Shown here one piece after another: positions 39,712 to 50,400 of a DNA stretch of 57,435 nucleotides (positions within the stretch are counted from its first letter, which is position 1; every line of letters starts with the position of its first letter). Both the position numbers and the translations under genes were made by a program. The notes under the pieces were generated by a model. That model was not told where the DNA came from. It searched no databases and saw only the letters and a program-made list of their open reading frames with translations. The stretch is from Candidatus Omnitrophota bacterium (GTDB lineage: Bacteria; Ratteibacteria; UBA8468; B48-G9; JAFGKM01). Location of the stretch: the NCBI GenBank assembly GCA_016928555.1, contig JAFGKM010000015.1:1-57435 (forward strand), given 5' to 3'.

Positions 39712-42700
39712 TTAAAAAGAAACAACGGAATTGAGGTACCCGGCAACGAAAGCCGCCTGAAGTCCTGCTGTTTTCTCGTTAGGATGAACGGCGTCAATGA
39801 AGATATCTTCGCCCAGATTTGCCGTGAAGGCATATAAGTCCAAAACAGGAATATCCAGCTCCTTCATCACCTTGTCCGCGATACCGTTGTAAAGAACCAC
39901 GTCTGAATCATAACGTGATGTTTTCAATTCATCGGGTATGCCGGCCCTTTCTTTCACCGGCGTTGTGCGCACCCATATCAGTGATGCCCCCATGTCTTTG
40001 ACGATGGAGTATATTTCACGGAGATTTTTTTCATAATCCTCCGGGGAAACCTGGTATGTTTTGGAGATTGCATCTCTCTTTATATCATGCAGGCCGCAGT
40101 TGAGAAGAACATAGTCGGGTTTGTAAATATTTTTTTCTTTAACGGCACGGAGGTATTTCAGCACCATGGAGCTGTCTCCGCCGTTTGTTCCGTCAGTCCC
40201 GTCAACGATATCCGTGAATTTGTGTTTTCCTCCCTTCCTGTCATACTCCCACATATCTTTCAGCATTCCTTCCAGATGGCGTCCGTAGTAACATGATATG
40301 CTGTCGCCTATGACAAACACCGATTTCTTGTTCAATGTTGCCTCCTTTTTTTCTTCGGTTCCGTTTAGTTTTTCAAGTTCCATATCGTCAAACCACAGCG
40401 TTCCTTCTCCGCCTCCGGCAGACAGCGTCAGACAGAGACGGACAGCGCCGGTAGGAACTACTGTCGTAACGGATGTTTTGTTCCAATCCCGGGTGCCCGG
40501 TAAAACTTCCGAACGTTCCGCCTGCTTCGGAGTTACTGACGTATTTCTTTCGTCCCTGAAAGAAATGTCAATCTTAGGGCGTATCTTCTCTCCTTCCGCC
40601 TTCACCCATACTGTAAACGTATACTTTTCTCCCGTGGCCACTCTCGGCAAACGTGAACCGTTGGGAGCGAAGCGGTGTGTGGTCCAATAAGGCCCTTCTA
40701 CTAATGTAGCTGGTTGGATAACCCTGAGAGAGTATGTTCCGCTGCGAGTTACATCATAATCTTTGGCAAGGGATTCTTTTTCAGGGGAGACGTAGTTGCC
40801 CCAGTGATAGGGCTCCCAGTAGCCCAGTTTTTCAATGGACGGGTTGGAAGGCCTTTGCGTTTCCATTATCGCAACGGTTGTATGTGAAATCGCTGCAGGC
40901 ACGGTAAATTGCTCCCATGACGACCATTGCCCGTATTGTCCTGTCAGGACGTTTTTCGGCCTGACCCGCCATCCATAGGATTTTCCCGGGGACAGAAGTA
41001 CATCCGGCTGATACAGATTGGCGGGAACATCCTTTTTGCTGAAAACTTCCTTCTTTGAGGAACTTTCCATGCATTCAACGTCGTAGGCGGCAAGCGAACC
41101 CGCATTGTCCCTCCACCTTAAGACGGGGCGGAGCGATGCCGGCTTAATCTCGCGGCTCGGTGAAACAGGTTTAGGGGATGACGGTGAAAAAATCCCGGAT
41201 TTGCATAGATAGAGAACCTTTACGCTGTAAGGTGCTGCATAAACGGATATTTCGGCGGGGTTTTTAATAACCTTCTTGCTCCAGTAATCAACGGCTGTCA
41301 TATCCGCAGGTACCTGGATGTTTCTGACAACAATCGTTTTTCCCTTCTCCTCCTCGTTGAAAACGAAAATCAGCCTCTCCCCGCCGCAGGTAAGAACCGA
41401 CACCTCGGGCAGGAGAGTGCCTGATTCAGATACCGCCAGGCTGTCCTCTCTCCTGAAAGAAAGGAAGAACTTTTCAAAATCCTCTGCTACGGCGGCTGCG
41501 CGCGATGCCGCCATACATACGCGCCCGTCCAGCATGTCAAAAAAAACCATGTATGCACCCATGTCCGTCAGGCGCCTGAAGATATTTGTTTCGGCGGCTT
41601 CAAACTGGTAATCTTTGCCCGACACGAATTCTCCGCCATACATCCTCTTTTCCATCCCAACGGCTTTGCGCGTGCGCTCGTAATCGCCCCTTCCATATCC
41701 GCATCCGGCAACATCAACGTATTTTCCGAAGTATCTCCAGTCTACCCCGTAATGTTCAGTATTATCTCTCTGGTATCCGCTGTAACTGCTGAAGATGCAG
41801 TCAGGGTTTGCTTTCTTTATTGCGCCGCGGTACAGACTGAGAATTTCGCCGTTCTGCCAGCACCGGAAGTCTATCCATTCTTCACGGTAGTCCTTCAGTA
41901 TTTTTTCAGGCGTCAGCGCAACATTCTCAGGGATCTTTTTTTCACTGCGGAACATCTCTATGTTTCTTTCCGAGTAGCCCGGAGCAGAAGGGTCAAGGAT
42001 TCCGAACTCATAATCAATCGTCAGGTCGTCATAAACCTTCGCCATTTTTGCAAACAGGGTAGATGCTTCCTTTATGAAGGATGATATCCCGTACATCAGT
42101 CCGGGAAGGGCGACTGCGTTTACGGTCTTCCCGGAGATTGTTTTCTCGGCTTCTTCGGGATGAGAGGCGAGGTATTCCGCCGCTCCCGGGAAACCGGTTG
42201 TTGCGCTCAGTATGGGCAGCATTTTCTCTAACTTAAAACCGTATTCTTTAAAAAGTCTGCGGTAATTAGGGGTGTTTATCGACAGAGCCGTATGCATCGT
42301 GTTGAATCCGGAATCCCGCCATTTGGCCAGCAGTATGTGTTGTTCGGCTTCGCTCAACTGGGAGAGTTCAAAATGCGGCCACCATGCCCATAGAATGGTA
42401 AGTATCTCCGAAGGCTTTTTCCCGAGCAGGGGAGGCAGTATTCTGACAGGCAGGCTCTGCTCTTCTTCTTCAAAAAACGGCTGTTGTATGGATGCCTGGT
42501 AGTATATGAAGTCGTTCCCATTTGCGTGCCCGGCTCCAACAACTTTAAACATAAGGGGAACAGGCAGTATGTCCCACTCGGGGTCATCCGCCAGCGATAC
42601 GGCGTTTCTATCAAAAATGAAATTATACCGGCGGTATTTCTGTGCTTCCCTGACAGTCTCCTCTTCGGAAAAGGATATGGGGCTGATACAGTTTCTCTGA

Positions 42701-44451
42701 TATCCGGGGTTTATCAGAGAAAGATAGTGCGGTACCTCCATGGTGAAGCTGACCCGGGATAATTCATTCTCCTTCAGAGAGCTTTTCAGGGTGAGGGTGA
42801 CTTTTTCCGCTGTTTCCTCCGCGGCGTACAGGCCGGTAAGAGGCAGAAGCGAAGAAGAATTGGGTTGTAAATGGGATAATCGGCTGGAAACAGGCAACAC
42901 CTCGGCTTTTGTCATGAAACGCAGGCGGGGAGAGGCATACAGGGTGGTTCCCCCGGCCATGATGGAATATCTTATTTCGGGAGAGACTTCTTTTGCCGCC
43001 TTGCTGATATCTCCCGATACGGATATGGTTTCTCTTGCGCCCGCCGCCACGGTTTTTGCGAAATTTTCCGTCATTTCAGTGCCGTCGGGGTATTTGATTG
43101 TCAAAGGGAATTCCGCGTTGATATTAACGCCGGTGTTGTTGAAAAACTGAATCTCGGTTTTGGCGATGCCTGACGATGAAAACGACAAGGAAGACTGGGT
43201 TATTCCCGTGGTTTCTTTGACAAACATCAGGTAGCCGAAACTTTCAGGGCTGTGAAATCCGGTAACAGGAACAGGCGCCCAACTGCTGTATTCCTGGACA
43301 GGCTGGCGCGAACGCGCAAGGTTCACCCTCCATATCCGGCCTTCGGCAGGCGCTGAGACTCCCAGCGCTGAAAAAGGGATACTAAGCTCAATTGTCCATT
43401 TATACTTGCCCTCATGATAAACTTTTGCCGCGGCTTTAACAGGCGCATTCCATCCTGAAGGGTTTTCTTTCCCGATTGCATCATATACGGTGCCCAGGCT
43501 GTTTGCCGCAATATGATAATACTGGTTGCTTTCCTCCGGTTGAAGGAAAACTTCCACTATGTCTTCAAAAAAAATGCGGGAATCGCGTATCTTTGATTCC
43601 GCCTTGAATCTCTCCATCTGATTGAGTTTCGGGTCAAGGTACGGCTCCTCGCAGGAGAAGGCGATATAGAAACTTTCGTTGTTGTATGTCACTATTGAGT
43701 GCGTTGAGGCGGCGGCAGGCCCTTTCTCTCCCATGAGCTGAAAGCTTGAGCATTCAATGCTGTTTTCCCAGCATGCGTCGTTCAGGTTCCCGTCAATAAC
43801 CGGCGGACTGGCAGCGGCCGGCGCACAAAAAAAAGGTATCGCGGACGTATTTCCGGATACAGGAGCTTTCTCCGGAGTGAAGAATGCATCGTCAAGGTAC
43901 ACCGTGCCCGCGTCTTTCAGCTGAAAATCTATCCGTATGTGGGCCGTATTTTCCGGGACGTCAACGTCTAGAGAAAAAGACTGCCAGCTTTCCGTCTCCT
44001 TGAGGTTGAATCTTTGTCTTGTCGGCGAGGGACTTGCAACCGGTTTCCAATCCGAATCGGTAAATCCGACAGAGATTTCAAATACAGAGTTGGCCTCCTT
44101 TCCTTCAAGCCGCACGTTGATACCTGCGGTATATTTCCCCGACGCCGGTACAGCGATCGGCCTTGGCGTATTGCACCATACCCCCACGTGCCCTTTTTTC
44201 CTGACGGTAATCTTGAGTGCTGCAGAGTTATTCTTTCCGGCATCCGGAACCCATAACTCTTCGGTGTCCGGTTTTTCCCCGCCGGGCGCCCATGACCAAT
44301 TTCCCCATCCAAACGGTTTTCCGTCCTTCACCTCTTCAAAACCGGAATTGACGGCATAGTTTTTGGTTTCGGCCGATACTGTAAAACAGGAAGAGGCAGT
44401 AAAGAGAGTTGCAAGAAGAACAGAGACAAAAAACACTCTTTTTCCCAACAT
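39712..44451 (-). CDS. Giant secreted multidomain carbohydrate-active protein with SGNH hydrolase domain
   Basis: 1579 residues. A signal peptide ends near residue 27 (VSA/ET). Domains in order: a CBM4/9-like jelly roll (about 30-200), a CBM9-like domain (from SPPVIDGNLNDACW, about 215-410), beta-rich linkers, a barrel-like region from LTILWAWWPHFE, a fibronectin-III-like domain, a second CBM4/9-like domain and a C-terminal SGNH domain (about 1376-1579). The SGNH residues are visible: GDSIS, GTNGGDSS, LNCGLHD and DAVHPN. The last domain probably removes acetyl or other ester groups while the rest binds and cuts the glycan. AAGGAG precedes the ATG at 44451. Confidence 0.85.
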   Translation of the reverse strand: MLGKRVFFVSVLLATLFTASSCFTVSAETKNYAVNSGFEEVKDGKPFGWGNWSWAPGGEKPDTEELWVPDAGKNNSAALKITVRKKGHVGVWCNTPRPIAVPASGKYTAGINVRLEGKEANSVFEISVGFTDSDWKPVASPSPTRQRFNLKETESWQSFSLDVDVPENTAHIRIDFQLKDAGTVYLDDAFFTPEKAPVSGNTSAIPFFCAPAAASPPVIDGNLNDACWENSIECSSFQLMGEKGPAAASTHSIVTYNNESFYIAFSCEEPYLDPKLNQMERFKAESKIRDSRIFFEDIVEVFLQPEESNQYYHIAANSLGTVYDAIGKENPSGWNAPVKAAAKVYHEGKYKWTIELSIPFSALGVSAPAEGRIWRVNLARSRQPVQEYSSWAPVPVTGFHSPESFGYLMFVKETTGITQSSLSFSSSGIAKTEIQFFNNTGVNINAEFPLTIKYPDGTEMTENFAKTVAAGARETISVSGDISKAAKEVSPEIRYSIMAGGTTLYASPRLRFMTKAEVLPVSSRLSHLQPNSSSLLPLTGLYAAEETAEKVTLTLKSSLKENELSRVSFTMEVPHYLSLINPGYQRNCISPISFSEEETVREAQKYRRYNFIFDRNAVSLADDPEWDILPVPLMFKVVGAGHANGNDFIYYQASIQQPFFEEEEQSLPVRILPPLLGKKPSEILTILWAWWPHFELSQLSEAEQHILLAKWRDSGFNTMHTALSINTPNYRRLFKEYGFKLEKMLPILSATTGFPGAAEYLASHPEEAEKTISGKTVNAVALPGLMYGISSFIKEASTLFAKMAKVYDDLTIDYEFGILDPSAPGYSERNIEMFRSEKKIPENVALTPEKILKDYREEWIDFRCWQNGEILSLYRGAIKKANPDCIFSSYSGYQRDNTEHYGVDWRYFGKYVDVAGCGYGRGDYERTRKAVGMEKRMYGGEFVSGKDYQFEAAETNIFRRLTDMGAYMVFFDMLDGRVCMAASRAAAVAEDFEKFFLSFRREDSLAVSESGTLLPEVSVLTCGGERLIFVFNEEEKGKTIVVRNIQVPADMTAVDYWSKKVIKNPAEISVYAAPYSVKVLYLCKSGIFSPSSPKPVSPSREIKPASLRPVLRWRDNAGSLAAYDVECMESSSKKEVFSKKDVPANLYQPDVLLSPGKSYGWRVRPKNVLTGQYGQWSSWEQFTVPAAISHTTVAIMETQRPSNPSIEKLGYWEPYHWGNYVSPEKESLAKDYDVTRSGTYSLRVIQPATLVEGPYWTTHRFAPNGSRLPRVATGEKYTFTVWVKAEGEKIRPKIDISFRDERNTSVTPKQAERSEVLPGTRDWNKTSVTTVVPTGAVRLCLTLSAGGGEGTLWFDDMELEKLNGTEEKKEATLNKKSVFVIGDSISCYYGRHLEGMLKDMWEYDRKGGKHKFTDIVDGTDGTNGGDSSMVLKYLRAVKEKNIYKPDYVLLNCGLHDIKRDAISKTYQVSPEDYEKNLREIYSIVKDMGASLIWVRTTPVKERAGIPDELKTSRYDSDVVLYNGIADKVMKELDIPVLDLYAFTANLGEDIFIDAVHPNEKTAGLQAAFVAGYLNSVVSF

Positions 44452-44495
44452 TGATGAGCTCCTTTTAATAATAATCATATTCCATGGTTATTCTT

Positions 44496-46235
44496 TTAAT
44501 CTTTTTCCGCCCGCAAAAACGGGATGATGATGTAATCGCCCCTTTTTGCGAGGTGCGGATTGACGCGTATCCCCCCCGTCCACTCCCGCGCCATATAATA
44601 AAGTTTTATGTCAAAGGTCTGTTTCTTCCCGGCCCCCAGCATTTTTTTCAGGTTATATGCACGGTATCCGGCAGTTCCTACTTCCGAAGTCTCTATCGGT
44701 ATTGTCCGTCCCGTCTCTTTGTGTATTGCCTTTACAAATACAGTTGCGGGAGAACCGGTTTTTATAACGTCCCACGAAAGATAAGGGAAACTGTCCAGTT
44801 CTATCGTTACGTTGCGTACAATAATATGCGCCCAGTTATTCTCCGCGTTAACCCATGTGCCCCGGGCGTTGCGCATGACCAGTATGCCTCCGGGTACTTC
44901 GGCCAGCGCGTAATAGCAGGAATTTTTCTGGGTGGTGCCGTCCATATAGTCTTCAAGGTCCCATTTGCAGCATGACGGCGCAAGTTCCATATATTCTTCG
45001 CGTCCCGTCTTCTGCCTGTGGCCTTGGAAAGAAAGTTGTCCGGTTTTTTCCGCCGTCTTCCGTTTTGCCGCCCAGTCTTTTTTTGCGTGTGCGAGCGCGG
45101 CGCGCGACTCCGCTGGAGAAAAACCGTCTGTTACGTTCGGAGTGTTCAATTTAGGCCTTTTAAAAACAGATGGAATATTATTTGAAAACTCGCCGAAATT
45201 TGCCTCGAAGCGAAAGCTCAGCATGCCGGGCTTTGCTATGAAATAACTTTCAGGGGAAATTTGTTCAGATACCATTACCGGCGGCACTCCCGTAAGCGTA
45301 CAGCCGTGGATATCTATCAGGTTGGGGATTTCCTCGCAGTATACCGCGCACCGGCGTTTGGCATTGCCGAGCGCGCATACGGCGCATCCGTCAAGGATAA
45401 TATACGGCTCGCGGGAACCGCAGATCTGCGGAACGTGCCTGGCGAAATTCACTACCGGAGTGAATCCGGCTTCCTCTCCACCAAACCGCACGCTTCGGCA
45501 GGCCAGCGCTCCGTGGTTGTCTATCCAGCGCTGGTCGCGGCCGTTTACCATCGGCACACAGCACAGGTTGCTCACCGTCATCTCGCCGTTTGCGCTGTTG
45601 ACAAGCATCGCTCCGTCTCCGCTGCAGCCGCCGGTCAGCCATCCTTCCCGGATGTGGTTAAAGTCCGCCGAGGTTACCACTCCCTGTTCGCATCCAACTA
45701 TCTGGCACCTTAGAACCATAAGCATGGTTGAATAGCTGTGGTCGCGCACATGGATAGCCGTCGCCGCACTTTCGTAAAACTTGCAGTCCTCTATGAGCAG
45801 AAGGCCGTTGTCCTCATTGTTATTGCCGATATTCAGGTGTGTGCGTCCGCCGTGGAACGACAGGCACCGGAATGTCTGGCGGATGGAATTATCGCCGTAA
45901 ATTATATCCTGCTTTTTATTTTTCTGCTCTATCCACGGGTGTCCCTCTCCCCGCAGGGCAAGGGTTTTGCGCGTCAGCAGATGTGCGGTGATTGTATAGT
46001 GCCCGTGCGGGAAAAACACTTCTGGTCCGGTGGAGTGGCAGTGGTATCCAGCCCTTGAAGGTATGCCGTTCGGGTAGGAAATCTTCTCGGTATCCTGCCG
46101 CGTCATTACTGCTTCGGAAGCGGCATCAAGAGCGGCCTGGATAGCGAGTGTGTCGTCGCTCCGGCCGTCACCTTTAGCCCCGAAATACCGCACGTTCAGA
46201 CTGCCCGTATACGTCATTGATTTTTTATTTTTCAT
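44496..46235 (-). CDS. Pectate-lyase-superfamily beta-helix protein
   Basis: 579 residues. The start NVRYFGAKGDGRSDDTLAIQAALDAA is the signature of the pectate lyase 3-type right-handed beta-helix. Successive strands follow (RCLSFHGGRTHLNIGNNNED, VRDHSYSTMLMVLRCQIVGCEQG). No signal peptide is seen, unusual for such an enzyme. It overlaps the next gene upstream by four bases. It may be a lyase or hydrolase on polysaccharide; the catalytic residues could not be pinpointed. Confidence 0.8.
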   Translation of the reverse strand: MKNKKSMTYTGSLNVRYFGAKGDGRSDDTLAIQAALDAASEAVMTRQDTEKISYPNGIPSRAGYHCHSTGPEVFFPHGHYTITAHLLTRKTLALRGEGHPWIEQKNKKQDIIYGDNSIRQTFRCLSFHGGRTHLNIGNNNEDNGLLLIEDCKFYESAATAIHVRDHSYSTMLMVLRCQIVGCEQGVVTSADFNHIREGWLTGGCSGDGAMLVNSANGEMTVSNLCCVPMVNGRDQRWIDNHGALACRSVRFGGEEAGFTPVVNFARHVPQICGSREPYIILDGCAVCALGNAKRRCAVYCEEIPNLIDIHGCTLTGVPPVMVSEQISPESYFIAKPGMLSFRFEANFGEFSNNIPSVFKRPKLNTPNVTDGFSPAESRAALAHAKKDWAAKRKTAEKTGQLSFQGHRQKTGREEYMELAPSCCKWDLEDYMDGTTQKNSCYYALAEVPGGILVMRNARGTWVNAENNWAHIIVRNVTIELDSFPYLSWDVIKTGSPATVFVKAIHKETGRTIPIETSEVGTAGYRAYNLKKMLGAGKKQTFDIKLYYMAREWTGGIRVNPHLAKRGDYIIIPFLRAEKD

Positions 46236-47323
46236 GTTTTCCCCAGCGGAAAAAGGCTTTTTGCGTCAGTGTATACGGCCGTTGCCATAGCCGACAGCCC
46301 GTCGGTGGAGTAATACTTCGGCAGGAAGATATCTTTCTTCAGTGCATCGGGTTTAACGTGGCTGGCGATTGCCGTACCTGAAATTCCGTGTTTTTTGACG
46401 GCTTTGACAGATTTATTGATTTCTCCGTTCAGACTTGCATAACCGATGTTGACTGTTTTTGAAAGTCTGCTGTCTTTCAGAATCGGCTTGGCAAGGCGCA
46501 TGACCATCAGCAAAAGAGGGTCTTTTGCATGCGAGGGCTTACCGTCCTTGAACCAGCTGCCTCCGAAGTTCTCCAGAGCCCAGTCAACAATCCCGTTTTT
46601 TATATGAGCGAGGACCTCCTCGCGCAGTTTTTTCTCTTCTTTCCCGAGATGAGAAAGAGATACCATTAAGCTTTCGCCGTTGTATGCGCGGTTGCCGAGT
46701 GAATTGCCGAAATAAGATTCATCATATCCTTTCCAGTTTGCCATCCATCTGGTACAGCCAACGGCCTGTTTCCTATACAGTTCGTTTCCTGTCATCTTAT
46801 ACAGCGGCCAGAGAAAGAGGTTGGACTGTGCGGTTGCGCAGTGATACGTTTTCTTGTTCATCTTTTCAAAGTCATAGAATCCAAGGGAGAAACTTCCGTC
46901 GGGCATTGACCATTCTTTTATGATATACCCGGCAAATCGGTTGACCGAGTCAAGGATCTTTGCGCGCAGAGAGTCTCCCCTTTCAAGCAGAGAGGCCGTA
47001 TCAAGAAGCGTAACCGCAATAGTTCCGCAGTCTGCCACGAACCAGCTTTGGGTTATGCCTCGCCTGGTGCGGAACCCGTACCCCATGTTATAACGGTCGG
47101 GATGTCCGTGTGTCCCCTGCATGTTCAACGTCATAACGGCCCATTCCTTTGCCGCCGGGAGGTACTGCCGTTTCGGCTTTATCCTGTGTACAGCAAGCAT
47201 CGCCCTTACCGCATGCGCCTGCTGGAATGCCTGCGAGCACCACTCTTCGCGCAAACTCCATAAAGCCCCGTTGTCTCTCAAAGTGGCTGCAATTTCATCT
47301 GCCTGCTTCTCTGCTATACTCAT
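46232..47323 (-). CDS. Probable alpha/alpha-barrel glycan-active protein
   Basis: 363 residues of a mainly helical repeat type (WFVADCGTIAVTLLDTASLLE, HCATAQSNLFLWPLYKMTG, GNELYRKQAVGCTRWMANW), like alpha/alpha-toroid glycosidases and epimerases. ATG at 47323 has GGAG eight bases upstream; the preceding reading has no ribosome site. No signal peptide. Not assignable to a family by eye. Confidence 0.65.
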   Translation of the reverse strand: MSIAEKQADEIAATLRDNGALWSLREEWCSQAFQQAHAVRAMLAVHRIKPKRQYLPAAKEWAVMTLNMQGTHGHPDRYNMGYGFRTRRGITQSWFVADCGTIAVTLLDTASLLERGDSLRAKILDSVNRFAGYIIKEWSMPDGSFSLGFYDFEKMNKKTYHCATAQSNLFLWPLYKMTGNELYRKQAVGCTRWMANWKGYDESYFGNSLGNRAYNGESLMVSLSHLGKEEKKLREEVLAHIKNGIVDWALENFGGSWFKDGKPSHAKDPLLLMVMRLAKPILKDSRLSKTVNIGYASLNGEINKSVKAVKKHGISGTAIASHVKPDALKKDIFLPKYYSTDGLSAMATAVYTDAKSLFPLGKT

Positions 47324-47427
47324 CCTGTCTTCTCCTTTTTCGCCCTGCGCGGTACGAGGTTCTGGTTTCTGTTTATTTTTTTGATATGTATTTAAATGGC
47401 GAGAAATAACTGTATAAGTTTTTTCAA

Positions 47428-50400
47428 TTAACGCAGAAGTCTGGCTTCTCCCCACCAGGCATATGCGGATATCTTTCCAGCAGGGTCTTCTATGACAAGT
47501 TTCAATTCTTTTGCACTGGAGATGTTCACTACAACCGGCAGTACCGGCTGGCCGATACTGTAAACAGCGCTTTTGAATTTCTCCTTTCCATCAACGAAGA
47601 CCTTGAAGATAACCGCCTCTTCCGGTCGGGGAGCGCCCAGCCCTGCAGCAGATGCGAATGTTTTGTATCCCTGCGGAATAGAGTATGTTATCTCCGAGGG
47701 CGCCTCCGCGTACAGCGAGTTTCCGTAAGATCTGCCGTCACCGTCAATGCTTGTCATCAGGATGACCGAACCGTTAAGATTGCCCCATATTGCACCCGGA
47801 GGCATCCATCCGATGACAGGTGGTTTTGCCGGTTCCATTTCCGACAGGTACAGTATATCCTGCTGCAAGGCGCTCTTCACGGACGGAGGATATTGTACCT
47901 CCCATGGCGGAATTGCCGATACTCTTTTCTGTTCAACCTGCTCTTTCTGTTCTCCCATGACCTTCATTTCAACAACCATTGCTCCCTTTGACAGGGATTC
48001 GTACGTTACCGTCAATCGCACGTAGCGGGCGGGATGGGGTTCAAACCAGCGCTCCAGCGGCCAGCCAACACTGTGTTTCATGCTCTTGCGTTCGTCGAAG
48101 ACCGTCTCCCATGCCGTCCCGTCTAAAGATGTTTCCACGTAGAACTGGACATATCTCGGCGTTGTGTATTTTGCCAGCAGTTCGCGGTTTGTCGTATGAG
48201 TGAACAAAACCTCCACGTGGCTGATAATCCGTTTCTCCTGCAGGTCAACGGTCGCGCTCTGGGGCAGTGCGTGCTCGCGCCCCCTAACTATTTCAGATGA
48301 CCACCACCCGTTGCTGCGTTCCGTCTTCCCGTCAACGAGATGCTTCCCTTCGTGCCCCTTCACTTCGGATGTGGTTGTTACAGGGCGGTTCAGCGCATAG
48401 TTCACATAGCATTCAACGGGCTTAAGGACAATCTTCTCCGGCTGAAGTTCAATAACCTTCATCTCCCCGGAAGCGATATGCGTATCTATCACAGCATGAC
48501 TATTTTCCATTGTATATGGAACATCCTTGTTTTCAAACCATTCCAGTGCGTCCGCCACAGGGAATTTACAGACCAGCCGTACGGGGATTTTTGCGGGAGG
48601 CGAGATTGCATCCACGGCCGCAGTGCCGTATTTTACAATTTCAACAGGGTCTCTGTCATATGAATAGTTTATCAGCGTAACCAGCCACCCGTTTCCCTTT
48701 TTTGAAACGGTATATTTAAGCGAACTCCGTGATTTTTCGGGTATAATAACGTCAACAGGCAGAAGCCCTGCGGTGAGGTGTCCCATGAAATCCCCTGTAA
48801 AGTTCAGCAGTTGTTTGCTTGACCAGTTTCTTCCGGGCATCTTCTTCCCCTCTTTTGCAATCATGTACTCTGCGCCGATGACAAAGACCATGCCTTTGCC
48901 GTATTTATTACGGCTGACGACTGCCCGGTCTTTCGCGGTCACAACGGCATCCGCTCCCTTGCGCAGTTTCATCGCACGGCAGGTGAAAAGAGGCTCCCCG
49001 GTCTTCTTGCCGCATACGGTGCAGACGGTTTCATCCGCATCAAATGTTATGGGGAGCAAATCTACTCCGAGGAAATCCGCAGAAAAATGGTTTTCGGCAT
49101 CAAGGGCATTAACTACCAGCACACCTCCGTTGCTGACATACTTTTCAAGTTTGCCGGCAAGGTCCTGGTTGATATTCAGGCCTCCGAGCGCAAATAAAAT
49201 CCTGTAGTTTTCAAGGGCTTTCGGATCTACCCCCTTCCCTGGGACGTTGGGCTTAATCTGGTCAAATATGTCGCCGAACGGAGTGGTGCAGAAATAACTG
49301 TACATGGGACCTTCCGGCGTTTCCGGGAAAAGCAGGTTGTATATCCCGAGGTTCATGTGGTCGCAGTCCTCAAACGGCAGATAGGTTCCATAGGTGGTTC
49401 CCATGAAGCCGCTGGGAGCGGTACGTTCCCAGTCATGCATAAGGGCAACGGGAGCATAGGTTATCCCCCGCTCCGGATGGCGCTGTACGAAATCAACAAA
49501 TTCTGTGAAAAGATGCCCCAGCGGAGACCGCTCGCAATGGCCGTCTTTTTCAACATCCAGCATCAATGAGCCCGGGAACGCTTCGTTGAGCTGGTAGTCA
49601 ACCCCGGAAAGGTAAGGTTCATAAAGAAATATGCGTCCGTGGGAATGAGGATATCCCTGCTGTTCCATGAAACGGGAATGCTGGAAATGGGAAGAAAAAA
49701 GACTCATGGGTTCGTGCGCCTGATAAACTGCCAGGAACTTATTGCCCCCGAACTGGCGCATGGCGCCGCGGCAGCGGGCAAATGCAAGGGGATTCTGCGA
49801 CTTGGTTCCTACCGCCCGGTTGCCTTGGAGCGATGCGAGGTAGTAAAAACCCAGTTCACCCATGGCCCACGGCATGGCGTTTTCAACGCCTATCTCACTG
49901 AAAATTACGTCCTGCTGTATCTTTGAAAGCTTGTAATATTCGGAATATGTCCACTTGTGGTTCTTTTCCCTGAAGAAGGGCAGTTCTTTCTCCAGTAAAG
50001 GCATGGCATTTTTTCTTGTGTATTCAATGCGGTAGGGGTCATTAAGCCATGTTGTCTTCTCTCCCCTGACAGCCGGAAGAAGGAAATCAAAACGGTAGTT
50101 ATATTCCGTGTGTCCATCCCCGAGCCAGAGCTCTCCGGCGGCTTTTTTTGCCTCCTCGGTAACTGGCCTTGCATTTTCCCGGGCCGCATGGCCTTCATTG
50201 GTTATAAAAGGCCAGCGGTTTTTGAGGAAAAGGTCTATGAGGCGCTGCTGGTCGGCGGTTTTCTGCAGGGACGGGTCGAAGACGGAAATGGAAAATCCGC
50301 CGGGGAGCAGAATTCTTTCGAGGCCGAGCGATTGCATGTTTTTATAGGTGTCGCCGGAATAAGCCCATGATGCCTGCGATGCAATATAAAAATCTTGTTC

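Noticed and set aside
39704-39833. Longer N-terminus for the GH31 protein
   Set aside because: It would overlap the end of the SGNH gene by over 100 bases with no ribosome site.
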